From Sediminibacterium ginsengisoli (lineage in GTDB: Bacteria > Bacteroidota > Bacteroidia > Chitinophagales > Chitinophagaceae): DNA of 64,000 bases. The notes under the pieces are model-generated. The model was not told where the DNA came from and searched no databases. It saw only the letters and a program-made list of their open reading frames with translations. This document shows, one piece after another, positions 1 through 7,892 of the stretch. The position numbers and the translations under genes are program-made. Position 1 is the stretch's first letter. Every line of letters begins with the position of its first letter. The stretch lies in the NCBI RefSeq assembly GCF_900167075.1, contig NZ_FUWH01000004.1:124001-188000 (forward strand). Direction: 5' to 3'.

Positions 1-2327
1 GCGGTTGCACTTTCCGGATTAGCATAGTTGAACACGCTTGCACCACCGCTTCCGAAGTTGTAGATCATTTCGATCGGCTTGTCGAAGTATTTGAAGAATG
101 CACCTACCGTGAATACTTCGCCGCTGCCCGGATAGAGTTCGTAACGCAGGTCTATATTGGTCACTTTTGTACGCTGCAGTGTAGGCAGGCCTTGTACAGA
201 AGCATTCAGATCAAAGTCGTAGTACTGGAATGTTGCCATTTCCCTGAACTCCGGCCTTACAACGGTCTGAGAAGCAGACAAACGCAGGTTGGTCAGGTTG
301 TTCAGCTTGTAAGTAGCGTTGATACCAGGCAATACATCAGTAACCCTTGTATTGTTGAAACGGGGATCAGATTTTTTAGTGCTGCCCACCAGCTGATCAT
401 AATCTTCGATCCTTGCACCCCAGATCACACGCAGTTTGGAACCGAACTGGTTATCGAACTGCAGGTAACCAGCATTCAGGATCGTGTTGGCCACGTAGCG
501 GTAGAGGTTACCCTTGATGGCATCGAAAGCAAGCATGTTGCTGTTCACAGAACCATCGCCGAAATTAGATGGAGCGAACACCTTGTCCGGAGATAACAGT
601 CGCAGCGCGGCATTATCCCTGGGCAGGTAAATAGAGAAAGGTTTCGCATCGAAGAGACGATCTTTTACCTGCAGCATATAACCACCTTTCAGGGTTTGCT
701 TGGATCCGAATGCGTCGAATGTATAAGCGAGATCACCACCGCCGGTGTAGATATAATCGCTCAGGTTCTGGTAGAAACGGTTACCGCTTTTCTGAGAGAG
801 TACGTTAGACAACAGCAAAGTGTAAGGACTGTTTGCAACGGAATTATTCTTCAGGTAATAGATCCTGCGCTGGTCAGGGACATACCCGTCGAGCAGTGAG
901 AAAGAGCCGTACCATTTAAACTTCAGTACGTTTGGCTTGATATTGTGCTCACCGCTGATCTGTGAGTTCCAGAAGGTGTTTTGCTTAAAGCTCATTTCAT
1001 AACCGCGTGAACTGTCGAGCAGAGCATTACCATTACCTTCCACACCGGTACGGATCGTGGTGTAATCGGTAGCATTGATATTGAATAACGTTTTCAGAGA
1101 GATCTTGTTATTGTTGTTGAGCTGCAGGGTAACATTACCCAGTGCACCCCACAGAATATCTGTGCTGTATTTATCGTCGTTGAAATGAAAATCAGGAGTA
1201 AAGCTTCCGTTACCGATAAAATTGAAACCACTGTTGGTTGATTTCAGGTAACGTGCAGTTTTGTTATAAGTTAAACCGAAGATGCCACCCAGTTTGGCGC
1301 TGCCTTTCAGCTTCGCGGTAAAACCACCGGCCATCTGCAGCTGACCATTCAGCCTGTTCAGACCGTTGTTCACAGTTGGGTTCCATATGTTTTCGAACTG
1401 GCTTCCCATGGTTGCCTTGTCTTTGCTCGAAAGCGCATCGAAAGCAGATTTGGTTGTATAGCTTCCCGGTAAAGACCTTGTTCCGTCGTCGATACCCAGA
1501 TAATCAGTTTTACCACCCTGGTAAGTGTAGAAATCCTTTCCAATCGCCTGTGTATTGAAACCGGTTCCTGCCTGAAGCGAGAAGAAGTTTTTGGAAGGAA
1601 TATCCCTGGTATTCACCTGGATCAGACCACCCGCCCATTCGCCTGGCAGTTCAGGAACAAATGCTTTATTGATAATGATATTATCAATCATGTTAGAAGG
1701 GATCAGATCGAAAGAGAATGCTTTTTTATCCGGCTCCGTGCTGCCGAGCTGGATACCGTTCAGCATAGCGAGGTTATATCTTTCTGCCAGACCTCTTACA
1801 ATGAGAAATTTACCATCCTGGATACTTGCACCAGGCGTACGTTTGAGTACTTCACCTGTATTTTTGTCCGGAGAACGGCGGATCGCTTCCGCTGAAATTA
1901 CGGATGCAACCGTGTTGGTATTTTTCTGGAAGGAAATAAGCGCGTTAACGGTCTCTCCCCTTGCGCCGTTGTTGCGGCTGGCAGATTTTACCGTTACGTT
2001 TTCGAGCGATTTATCAGATGATTCCTGCATTACAACATCGATCACAGTTTCATCACCCGTTTTAGGATTGATATCATCGATGTTTTTGTCTTTATAACCT
2101 ACATAAGAAACAACGAGGCTGTATTTTTTACCTGCATCAACAGAAAAAGAATAACGGCCTTCAATATCTGTTTTGGTAAACCCGTTAGCTGCGCCACCAA
2201 TTCTGATGGTAACACTGGCAAGTGGTTCATTTTTGGTGTTCGTAACCTTACCCGTAACCTTCGCCTTCTGGGCAAAAGCACCGGCAGTCAGTAAGCATAA
2301 AATAAAGAACAGAACTGATTTCTTCAC
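1..2327 (-). CDS. TonB-dependent outer-membrane receptor (partial, C-terminus beyond left edge)
   Basis: About 775 codons are visible; the C-terminal barrel strands lie beyond base 1. The start is a GTG at 2327 giving VKKSVLFFILCLLTAGAFAQ, a clean signal peptide; in-frame codons upstream soon meet a stop. Residues about 22-105 form a carboxypeptidase-regulatory-like beta domain (KVTGKVTNTKNEPLASVTI), usual in Bacteroidota receptors. A plug domain follows with RRSPDKNTGEVLKRTPG and IVRGLAERYNLAMLNGIQL, a pattern of the Caulobacter/Xanthomonas-style receptors, then a long beta-barrel rich in aromatic and Asn residues. The family imports siderophores, vitamins or glycans using TonB energy; the substrate cannot be read here. 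No SusD partner lies on the visible side. A near-consensus -7 box (TACTTTCG) lies upstream. Confidence 0.93.
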   Translation of the reverse strand, partial: MKKSVLFFILCLLTAGAFAQKAKVTGKVTNTKNEPLASVTIRIGGAANGFTKTDIEGRYSFSVDAGKKYSLVVSYVGYKDKNIDDINPKTGDETVIDVVMQESSDKSLENVTVKSASRNNGARGETVNALISFQKNTNTVASVISAEAIRRSPDKNTGEVLKRTPGASIQDGKFLIVRGLAERYNLAMLNGIQLGSTEPDKKAFSFDLIPSNMIDNIIINKAFVPELPGEWAGGLIQVNTRDIPSKNFFSLQAGTGFNTQAIGKDFYTYQGGKTDYLGIDDGTRSLPGSYTTKSAFDALSSKDKATMGSQFENIWNPTVNNGLNRLNGQLQMAGGFTAKLKGSAKLGGIFGLTYNKTARYLKSTNSGFNFIGNGSFTPDFHFNDDKYSTDILWGALGNVTLQLNNNNKISLKTLFNINATDYTTIRTGVEGNGNALLDSSRGYEMSFKQNTFWNSQISGEHNIKPNVLKFKWYGSFSLLDGYVPDQRRIYYLKNNSVANSPYTLLLSNVLSQKSGNRFYQNLSDYIYTGGGDLAYTFDAFGSKQTLKGGYMLQVKDRLFDAKPFSIYLPRDNAALRLLSPDKVFAPSNFGDGSVNSNMLAFDAIKGNLYRYVANTILNAGYLQFDNQFGSKLRVIWGARIEDYDQLVGSTKKSDPRFNNTRVTDVLPGINATYKLNNLTNLRLSASQTVVRPEFREMATFQYYDFDLNASVQGLPTLQRTKVTNIDLRYELYPGSGEVFTVGAFFKYFDKPIEMIYNFGSGGASVFNYANPESAT

Positions 2328-2466
2328 AGCGTAGACAATTTAATGCTGCGAAAGTAGACGGGCATTGTTACGGAATTGTTACGCAGAAATTACCTGCATG
2401 TTAACAATGTCAGATAAGGTGTTAAAAACGATCGGACATAACAATAACATAACACAGCACTGTTAT

Positions 2467-2493
2467 GATCTGGCACCTCCCGGGTGTCAGATC
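2467..2493. repeat. Hairpin at the 3' end of the stress-protein gene
   Basis: Inverted repeat GATCTGGCACC / GGTGTCAGATC with a 5-base loop and one mismatch. It overlaps the stop codon of the gene ending at 2492. There is no T-run on the minus side, while a T-rich stretch follows on the plus side. It may be a weak terminator or an mRNA 3'-end stabilising hairpin. Confidence 0.45.
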
Positions 2494-2995
2494 ATATTTT
2501 TATTTTTCCTTCTACACCATCATCCAGCGTTTTGCCGAGTATGGCACCTGCCGCAATCTTGAGCAGGGAAACGATCTTATTGCTTTTTGTATCCCAGTAA
2601 TAAGCATCAAGAGGCCTTACGCAGATCAGTGTGAGTTCCGGGTCATCTGCACCTTCATGGAACCAGGTTTTGGCAATCGGCGTCCATAAGGATTCAGCTT
2701 TCTCCCTGTCTACAATGATCATCGCATCACCGTAAATGGTCAGGAACTCGTAATCGTTCTTGTTGGAAAAGAAGAGCTGCACTTTGCTATTGGCAGTTAT
2801 ATGTTCATTCTTATCACTGAATTTATTGCTGAAGAACCAGAGGTTGCCCTCCTCATCTACCTGCTGGATTCCCATTGGTCTTACTGCAATGGGCTGCCTG
2901 TCGAGGGCGGTAGCGAACAGACACACGGAGGCAGCCTCAGTAAGATCCCTGATCTTCTGTACGGCTTCGGTACTGGATAAATTGGATACTGACAT
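2492..2995 (-). CDS. Pyridoxamine 5'-phosphate oxidase family protein (general stress protein 26-like)
   Basis: 167 residues, matching the FMN-binding split-barrel proteins of the general stress protein 26 group in sequence style: IAVRPMGIQQVDEEGNLWFF, FFSNKNDYEFLTIYG and a C-terminal DAYYWDTKSNKIVSLLK. Members are usually annotated as flavin-binding oxidoreductases of uncertain substrate, often stress-induced, and are too short and divergent to be true PdxH. The start chosen is the ATG at 2995, preceded by AAAAAAGGTAAT; a longer reading to 3022 adds only a lysine-rich tail. It stands alone, codirectional with the receptor gene. No signal peptide, so cytoplasmic. Confidence 0.85.
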   Translation of the reverse strand: MSVSNLSSTEAVQKIRDLTEAASVCLFATALDRQPIAVRPMGIQQVDEEGNLWFFSNKFSDKNEHITANSKVQLFFSNKNDYEFLTIYGDAMIIVDREKAESLWTPIAKTWFHEGADDPELTLICVRPLDAYYWDTKSNKIVSLLKIAAGAILGKTLDDGVEGKIKI

Positions 2996-3099
2996 ATTAC
3001 CTTTTTTCCTCTTTCCGCACAATAGCCATGCCGGGGAAATAACGCAACAGGATCGGCTGGCGGCTTTTTTGATGGTTGAAATTCATAAAACAACAAATC

Positions 3100-3282
3100 A
3101 TGAAAAATTCAGCAACTTCAGGTCAAACGCATTCCAAAGCAACCGGCGCTTCAAACAGGCCAGATAACAAACAAACACTCGACAGCCGTAAAAACGAAGA
3201 ACAGCGTTTACAAGGCGATAACCGGACCCATAACAGCAAAGAAGTCCACAGCAGTACTAAAAACGACCGCAAGAAACCCTGA
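3100..3282 (+). CDS. Small hydrophilic hypothetical protein
   Basis: 60 residues beginning MKNSATSGQTHSKATG and ending NDRKKP. The composition is dominated by Lys, Asn, Ser, Asp, Thr and Arg with almost no hydrophobic residues, so it is probably disordered. An in-frame ATG at 3076 is an alternative start, but the ATG at 3100 lies in a better context. It sits 8 bases ahead of the next small gene on the same strand. I do not recognise a family; low-complexity proteins of this type are often poorly conserved, so the call is moderate. Confidence 0.5.
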   Translation: MKNSATSGQTHSKATGASNRPDNKQTLDSRKNEEQRLQGDNRTHNSKEVHSSTKNDRKKP

Positions 3283-3290
3283 GGATAACT

Positions 3291-3518
3291 ATGGAAAAAG
3301 ATTTTATGATCAGCTTCATTTACGATGGCGAGCGCATGGAAGGGCGCGTGCGTACAGATCATGCAGACAAATACAAGCTGCCGGTATCTTACAGCGTAAC
3401 ATTGAATGGTGTCTTTTTCGATTATCTCACCAGGAATAACGGCGCCTGGCAGTCGGCTGAGGAACACCCGCAGGACCTGGTAGACGCGATCGGTAATTGT
3501 ATTGACCAAACTGAGTAA
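3291..3518 (+). CDS. Small conserved-looking hypothetical protein (75 aa)
   Basis: Begins MEKDFMISFIYDGERMEGRV and ends VDAIGNCIDQTE. The alternating hydrophobic pattern in the first two thirds suggests a small beta-sheet domain (SYSVTLNGVFFDYL), followed by one acidic helix. It starts 8 bases after the preceding small gene, with GAGGATAACT just before the ATG as a possible ribosome-binding region, so the two may share a transcript. No signal peptide or membrane segment. Function unknown. Confidence 0.6.
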   Translation: MEKDFMISFIYDGERMEGRVRTDHADKYKLPVSYSVTLNGVFFDYLTRNNGAWQSAEEHPQDLVDAIGNCIDQTE

Positions 3519-3596
3519 TCCTATCCCCACACCAATGAATCCTGTATTTAATAAAAGACAGGCATTACCCTTATTATTATATGGAATTGCGGCAGT

Positions 3597-3758
3597 ATGC
3601 TGCAGAACTTTTTGTATCCTTTTTATGGCGCAATGATCAGCCCGCACCCTGGGGTTGCAGGAAATATATGTACACTGGCAGGCATACTCTTTAGCATCAT
3701 AATAATCTATCTCTTATATATAATAATATCGAAACAGGTTTTAAAGAGATCACTGTGA
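3597..3758 (+). CDS. Possible small membrane protein, perhaps frameshifted
   Basis: A 53-codon frame starting MLQNFLYPFYGAMISPHPG ends in a strongly hydrophobic helix (residues about 24-43, Ile/Leu/Tyr-rich) and a basic tail KQVLKRSL. A second frame beginning at 3536 (MNPVFNKRQALPLLLYG) overlaps it and stops at 3637. Read with one frameshift near 3597 the two would give a two-helix membrane protein. It may be a decayed gene, a real small protein or chance. The rest of 3519-3979 is AT-rich; I see no other gene, only a small dyad TATAC-AAATC-GTATA at 3909-3923 ahead of the response-regulator gene. Confidence 0.3.
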   Translation: MLQNFLYPFYGAMISPHPGVAGNICTLAGILFSIIIIYLLYIIISKQVLKRSL

Positions 3759-3979
3759 TGATCATCATCAACTGTATCATCGTCAATTTTCAACAAGTTC
3801 TTTCATTGCTTTATTTACTGCAAATGCAGCTAACCCGGAAGGAAGGCACAACACTGGCACAACAGGCTGAAATGAGCCACTGTAAAGGGATAGCGCGGCT
3901 CAACATATTATACAAATCGTATATTTTAGCAGAATTTTAATTTTTCCTTCGGCAGATTTTTTTTATTTTGTTGATCTAT

Positions 3980-4657
3980 ATGAATGTACTGCTTATTGAG
4001 GACGAAACTGCCGTCGTTTCGCTTATTGAGAGAGGACTCTCAGAGAAGGGCCTGCGCATCCATTCCGCTCCGGATGGTCATGCAGGCCTGCAAATGCTTA
4101 AAGAATATTATTACGATGTAGTGATCCTTGACCTGATGTTACCCGGCATCAGCGGAATAGATATCTGCCGTAAGATCAAGGAAACCAATGTCCGTTCGTC
4201 TATCCTGATGCTCACAGCGCTTGGTACAACTGAAAATATTGTTGCCGGCCTCGACAGCGGCGCAGATGACTACATGACAAAGCCATTCAAGCTTACTGAA
4301 TTAAGTGCACGGCTGAATGCACTGTACAGGCGCAGCAATCATAACCACAATGAAGATCACCTGCTTCGTATTGCCGACCTGGTGCTCGACACGCATGCCA
4401 AACACCTTACCTGCCGCGGCAAACGCGTGGCGCTGACCACCACCGAATACAGGTTGCTGGAATTCTTTATTAAAAACCAGAACCGTGTTTTATCCCGTAT
4501 GGAAATCCTGGAACATGTCTGGGATATACAGTTCAACCTCGGCACCAATGTGGTGGATGTATATGTGAATTATCTCCGCAAAAAAATTGACCGCGACCGG
4601 GATCAGAAGCTGATCCATACGATGATCGGCATGGGGTACATTTTTAAAGCGAAATAG
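3980..4657 (+). CDS. OmpR-family response regulator
   Basis: 225 residues. The receiver domain spans about 1-115, with the acidic pocket E7/D8, phospho-acceptor D51 (VVILDLMLPG), T79 and K101 (DYMTKPF). A winged-helix effector domain follows (about 125-223) with LTTTEYRLLEFF and the recognition region NVVDVYVNYLRKKID. The ATG at 3980 is chosen over an in-frame TTG 12 bases upstream because it starts directly at MNVLLIEDE. The sensor kinase gene starts 1 base after the stop codon, so the two form an operon. The target genes cannot be inferred. Confidence 0.95.
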   Translation: MNVLLIEDETAVVSLIERGLSEKGLRIHSAPDGHAGLQMLKEYYYDVVILDLMLPGISGIDICRKIKETNVRSSILMLTALGTTENIVAGLDSGADDYMTKPFKLTELSARLNALYRRSNHNHNEDHLLRIADLVLDTHAKHLTCRGKRVALTTTEYRLLEFFIKNQNRVLSRMEILEHVWDIQFNLGTNVVDVYVNYLRKKIDRDRDQKLIHTMIGMGYIFKAK

Positions 4658-4658
4658 C

Positions 4659-6023
4659 ATGGCAGCTATACGCAAAAGGCTGACCACTGTTTTCACTGTG
4701 CTTACCGCTGTTATCGTTGCACTGGTAAGCCTGCTGGTCTATCACTTCACCCGCCGGTACCTGGAACAGGATTTTTTACACCGCCTTTCCGTAAGAACAG
4801 GTGTTGCCGCACAGGCGCGCTTCGAGGAAAACGATGTGGGCATCTCTATTTATAATAAGATCCGGGAGAAACACCTCCAGCGGCTACCTGAAGAAAAAGA
4901 GTACTTCTACGACAGTATCCCGAACCAGAACGAGATTCCTTATACGCAGCTTCCGGCAGACTTCGGACAGCAGATCGCGGCAGGAAAATCCGTCAGATTT
5001 AACAAAGGGCCTATCTATTATGTGGCTGTACCCTACCGCCATAACCAGGCATTATATACAGTGGTCCTTTCAGCCCGCAACGAAGTGGGTGAAAGGATAC
5101 TCGCCAACCTGGGCAACAACCTGTTGCTCGGTGTGCTGCTGTCTGTTGCAACCGTATTGATCACAAGTCTTCTTTTTTCCAAGCAGATCCTGCAACCGAT
5201 CACACACATGATCAACAATGTGAAAAAGATCAGTGCGTCTAACCTGCACCTGAGGCTGAATCCGAAAACACGCCGCGGCGAATTATTTGCACTTGCACAG
5301 ACTTTCAATGATATGCTCGACCGTCTGGAGACTTCATTTGAGACCCAGAGCAATTTTGTAAACCGTGCATCTCATGAACTCAGAACACCTTTAACGGCAA
5401 TCATGGGTGAGGCTGAGCTGGCATTGGTAAAAGAACGCAGTGTTGCCGATTACCAGTCGTCACTGCGCATTATTTCACATGAGGCAGCACAACTGGGGCA
5501 CCTGATCAATATATTACTGGAGCTTGCCAGGGCAGGTAATGACGAGCACCAGCCGTTTATGAGAGAAGTACGGTTGGATGAACTCGTACTCGCGGTGAAG
5601 GCCGAGCTCGATACGATTATGCCGAACAACAGGGTGCAGCTCTCATTTGAGCTGTTACCCGAAGACCCGGCCAGGATCACTGTAGCAGGTAATCACGGGC
5701 TGCTGAAGCTTGCGCTGTCTAATATCGTCCAGAACGCCTGTAAATACTCAGATAACAAAGATGTTACGCTGCTGTTATATGCAACCGACAACCATTGCAT
5801 CATTACAGTGAACGACCGTGGCATTGGTATTCCGGAAAACGAGATCCGTTATATTTTTGATCCGTTCTTCAGAGCGTCCAATACGGCCGATTACAATGGT
5901 TATGGTGTAGGGCTGCCTCTGGCGCAGAAGATCCTTCGTTTGCACAGGGGCACCATCACTTATTTTTCCGAACAGGGAATGGGAACAACAGCACGTATAT
6001 CACTTCCCTTCATCGATTCCTGA
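4659..6023 (+). CDS. Sensor histidine kinase, partner of the preceding regulator
   Basis: 454 residues. Transmembrane helices at about 10-30 and 152-172 enclose a periplasmic sensor region of about 120 residues. A HAMP linker (about 173-226) follows, then the phospho-acceptor H239 in SHELRTPLTAI, the N-box around N355/N359 (NIVQNACKYS), G1 box DRGIGIP (about 386), F-box DPFFRA and G2 box GYGVGLPLA (about 414-422), so all catalytic motifs are intact. Starts 1 base after the response-regulator stop. The periplasmic domain has no motif I can assign to a ligand. Its stop abuts, with no gap, the stop of the convergent DUF6526 gene. Confidence 0.95.
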   Translation: MAAIRKRLTTVFTVLTAVIVALVSLLVYHFTRRYLEQDFLHRLSVRTGVAAQARFEENDVGISIYNKIREKHLQRLPEEKEYFYDSIPNQNEIPYTQLPADFGQQIAAGKSVRFNKGPIYYVAVPYRHNQALYTVVLSARNEVGERILANLGNNLLLGVLLSVATVLITSLLFSKQILQPITHMINNVKKISASNLHLRLNPKTRRGELFALAQTFNDMLDRLETSFETQSNFVNRASHELRTPLTAIMGEAELALVKERSVADYQSSLRIISHEAAQLGHLINILLELARAGNDEHQPFMREVRLDELVLAVKAELDTIMPNNRVQLSFELLPEDPARITVAGNHGLLKLALSNIVQNACKYSDNKDVTLLLYATDNHCIITVNDRGIGIPENEIRYIFDPFFRASNTADYNGYGVGLPLAQKILRLHRGTITYFSEQGMGTTARISLPFIDS

Positions 6024-6455
6024 TCAAACACGCATTGTATCTGCCTGCCAGTTTCCGATCATTTTTTTGATGGCATTGGGCGAAAGGTTTTCTGTAATGG
6101 CTTTATCAACCAGACCAGGCAATTCGGCATCCGAAGCAAACCGAAGTGCGGCAATCTGTCCGAAAGACAATTTTGCACCAACAACTTCCAGGCGCTGCTG
6201 TGTGAGTTGGTAATAGCGAAGGCGCATCTCAAGCCGCACAACACGATCCTGCACCAGCAAGGCATAATGCTGCCTGAGCATAACGGAAAGCCATGAAAGC
6301 ATAACGGTTAAAGCAGTTCCGAACAACCATAAAGAACGGTACTCCGGTTGCTCACAAGCCTGGTAAACCGACCAGATGATCAGCGCCAGCATAACCGGGT
6401 GATAAATAAAATGATGGGGAATGTAATAGCGCCGGTGGTTTTTGTACGATTGCAT
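6024..6455 (-). CDS. DUF6526 family membrane protein
   Basis: 143 residues with the N-terminal signature QSYKNHRRYYIPHHFIYHP, seen in the DUF6526 family of Bacteroidota, two hydrophobic helices (about 17-33 and 42-60) and a soluble C-terminal region (RYYQLTQQRLEVVGAKLSFG to the end). Function unknown. The C-terminal half lies on one side of the membrane and contains an arginine-rich helix. Converges exactly on the histidine kinase gene. Confidence 0.82.
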   Translation of the reverse strand: MQSYKNHRRYYIPHHFIYHPVMLALIIWSVYQACEQPEYRSLWLFGTALTVMLSWLSVMLRQHYALLVQDRVVRLEMRLRYYQLTQQRLEVVGAKLSFGQIAALRFASDAELPGLVDKAITENLSPNAIKKMIGNWQADTMRV

Positions 6456-6546
6456 GATCAGGTGATTAGGGTGTGGAAAGAATGTAAAGATCGCTCTTGT
6501 ATCAAGATAATAAAAATGGTTAACCGGTAAAGATGTGTATATTTAC

Positions 6547-6562
6547 GTAACCATACGGTTAC
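6547..6562. promoter_or_regulatory. Putative ArsR operator
   Basis: Dyad GTAACC-atac-GGTTAC, perfect 6-bp arms, ending 4 bases before the ATG of the ArsR gene and just after a TATATTTA box resembling the Bacteroidota -7 element. Position and symmetry fit an autoregulatory operator; direct binding is inferred. Confidence 0.55.
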
Positions 6563-6566
6563 ATAT

Positions 6567-6902
6567 ATGCAAGCAATCAGAAGAGATGTTTTCCAGGCAA
6601 TCGCAGACCCGAGCAGGCGTGATATGATCCGGTTACTGAGCAGGAAGCCGATGCACCTGAACGAAATAGCTGCTCATTTTGATATGAGCAGACCTGCAGT
6701 TTCCAAACATGTGCGCATTCTTACAGAGTGCGGATTGCTGCAGATCAGCAACCAGGGACGTGAAAGACATTGCAGCCTGAATACAGCGAAACTGCGGGAA
6801 GTAGACCGCTGGCTGAACCAGTACAGGCACTTCTGGAACCGCAAGCTGGATGCCCTTGAAAAACACCTTGACAACATGCCGGATCCATTTCCTGAACCAT
6901 AA
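6567..6902 (+). CDS. ArsR-type winged-helix transcriptional regulator
   Basis: 111 residues: RRDVFQAIADPSRRDMIRLL is the usual N-terminal signature of the SdpR/ArsR group that pairs with SRPBCC proteins; the helix-turn-helix is HLNEIAAHFDMSRPAVSKHV (residues about 31-50), followed by the wing. There are no cysteine pairs typical of metal sensors, so a metal ligand is unlikely. The gene ends 10 bases before the SRPBCC gene, and the dyad in its leader suggests autoregulation of the pair. Confidence 0.9.
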   Translation: MQAIRRDVFQAIADPSRRDMIRLLSRKPMHLNEIAAHFDMSRPAVSKHVRILTECGLLQISNQGRERHCSLNTAKLREVDRWLNQYRHFWNRKLDALEKHLDNMPDPFPEP

Positions 6903-6912
6903 AATCAAAACC

Positions 6913-7338
6913 ATGAATCCACTTATCGTTGAACGCGAATACAACGCACCGATCGCGAAAGTATGGTCGGCCATCACCGATCATAAAGAAATGAAAGCCT
7001 GGTATTTCGAGCTGGATGAATTCAGGGCAGAGCCTGGGTTCGTATTCCATTTCTATGGCGAAAATGAAGGCCGCAGTTTTAAGCATATCTGCACCGTACT
7101 TGAAGCTGATGCGCCGCACAAGCTTTCCTACAGCTGGACCTATGAAGGTTATGAAGGCTATTCGGTAGTTAGTTTTGAACTGACGGAATTACCCGGCAAC
7201 CGCACAGCTGTTCGCTTAACGCATACAGGACTGGAAAGCTTTCCGCAGGACAATGCGGATTTCGCACGTACCAATTTCGAAGCCGGCTGGAATGCCATCA
7301 TTGGTAAGTCGCTGCCGCAATATGTGGAAAATCAATAA
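6913..7338 (+). CDS. SRPBCC / AHSA1 domain protein
   Basis: 141 residues with the START-like fold of the Aha1-C (AHSA1) group: N-terminal IVEREYNAPIAKVWSAITD, middle strand VFHFYGENEGRSFKHICTV and the closing helix NFEAGWNAIIGKSLPQYVE. The ATG at 6913 is chosen over an upstream frame that runs into the ArsR gene. Such proteins paired with ArsR regulators are common; the ligand is generally unknown. Cytoplasmic, with no signal peptide. Confidence 0.88.
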   Translation: MNPLIVEREYNAPIAKVWSAITDHKEMKAWYFELDEFRAEPGFVFHFYGENEGRSFKHICTVLEADAPHKLSYSWTYEGYEGYSVVSFELTELPGNRTAVRLTHTGLESFPQDNADFARTNFEAGWNAIIGKSLPQYVENQ

Positions 7339-7348
7339 ACATATTGAA

Positions 7349-7382
7349 CCGTCATCAGTTGTTTACAAATGACTGATGACGG
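7349..7382. terminator. Hairpin between convergent genes
   Basis: Perfect 11-bp inverted repeat CCGTCATCAGT / ACTGATGACGG with a 12-base loop, placed between the SRPBCC stop (7338) and the thioesterase stop (7392). It has no long T-run, so it is a weak terminator or an mRNA 3'-end hairpin serving both strands. Confidence 0.55.
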
Positions 7383-7391
7383 CTAACAGTA

Positions 7392-7775
7392 TTAATGGAT
7401 CGACACTGGTCTTTTCTGTTCGTCAACAGCAACAAATGTGAAAGTGCCTGTAATGGCTTTCACACGTTTATCGCTGTACATTTCTTCGATGAATATTTCC
7501 ACTCTCACTTTGAGACTGGTATTCCCTACTTTTTCAACTTTTCCGATCAGCTCAATAATGGTTCCTGCCGGGATCGGCTGTGTAAAGTCGATCCGGTCTG
7601 AAGATACCGTTACTACTCTTTTCCGCGAATAACGCGTTGCTGCGATAAAGGCAACTTCATCCATGAGATGCATAGCCGTTCCGCCGAAGAGCGTATTGTA
7701 ATGGTTGGTACTTTCGGGGAAAATCGCTTTAAAGATCCGGGTTGTTGATTGTTCAATTCTTTCTTCCTGCGTCAT
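7392..7775 (-). CDS. Acyl-CoA thioesterase (hotdog fold, YciA-like)
   Basis: 127 residues. The motif HYNTLFGGTAMHLMDEVA is the hallmark of the YciA/BACH hotdog thioesterases, including the Asp/Glu of the hotdog helix (MDEVA). SDRIDFTQPIPAGTIIELIG and FTFVAVD complete the fold. Members hydrolyse acyl-CoA thioesters to free acid and CoA. It stands as a single gene with its own promoter at about 7797-7823; the convergent hairpin at 7349-7382 probably ends the transcript. Confidence 0.9.
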   Translation of the reverse strand: MTQEERIEQSTTRIFKAIFPESTNHYNTLFGGTAMHLMDEVAFIAATRYSRKRVVTVSSDRIDFTQPIPAGTIIELIGKVEKVGNTSLKVRVEIFIEEMYSDKRVKAITGTFTFVAVDEQKRPVSIH

Positions 7776-7796
7776 AAAACTTCATTTTCTAATGGT

Positions 7797-7823
7797 CAAA
7801 GTTACAGATCAGTTATGGAACAA
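7797..7823 (-). promoter_or_regulatory. Promoter of the thioesterase gene
   Basis: On the minus strand a perfect Bacteroidota -7 box TAACTTTG (7804-7797) lies 16 bases downstream of a TTG (7823-7821) that could serve as the -33 element. The leader to the ATG would be roughly 15 bases. Confidence 0.5.
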
Positions 7824-7851
7824 TGATTTCCTTTAGCTGGCTGCTGTTCAT

Positions 7852-7884
7852 CTAAAAAAGCCGCGGGCAATGATTGTCCGCGGC
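7852..7884 (-). terminator. Rho-independent terminator of metE
   Basis: On the minus strand GCCGCGG, inner CAA/TTG pairing and CCGCGGC are followed by TTTTTT, 9 bases after the metE stop codon. Confidence 0.85.
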
Positions 7885-7892
7885 CTGTAATA

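Noticed and set aside
192..2097. Plus-strand open frames inside the receptor gene
   Set aside because: They lie antisense to a receptor with a clear signal peptide and plug domain, have no start context and show unusual composition.
3755..3940. A 61-codon plus-strand frame before the response regulator
   Set aside because: It starts from an AT-rich run, shows no conserved pattern and overlaps the possible membrane frame; composition looks non-coding.
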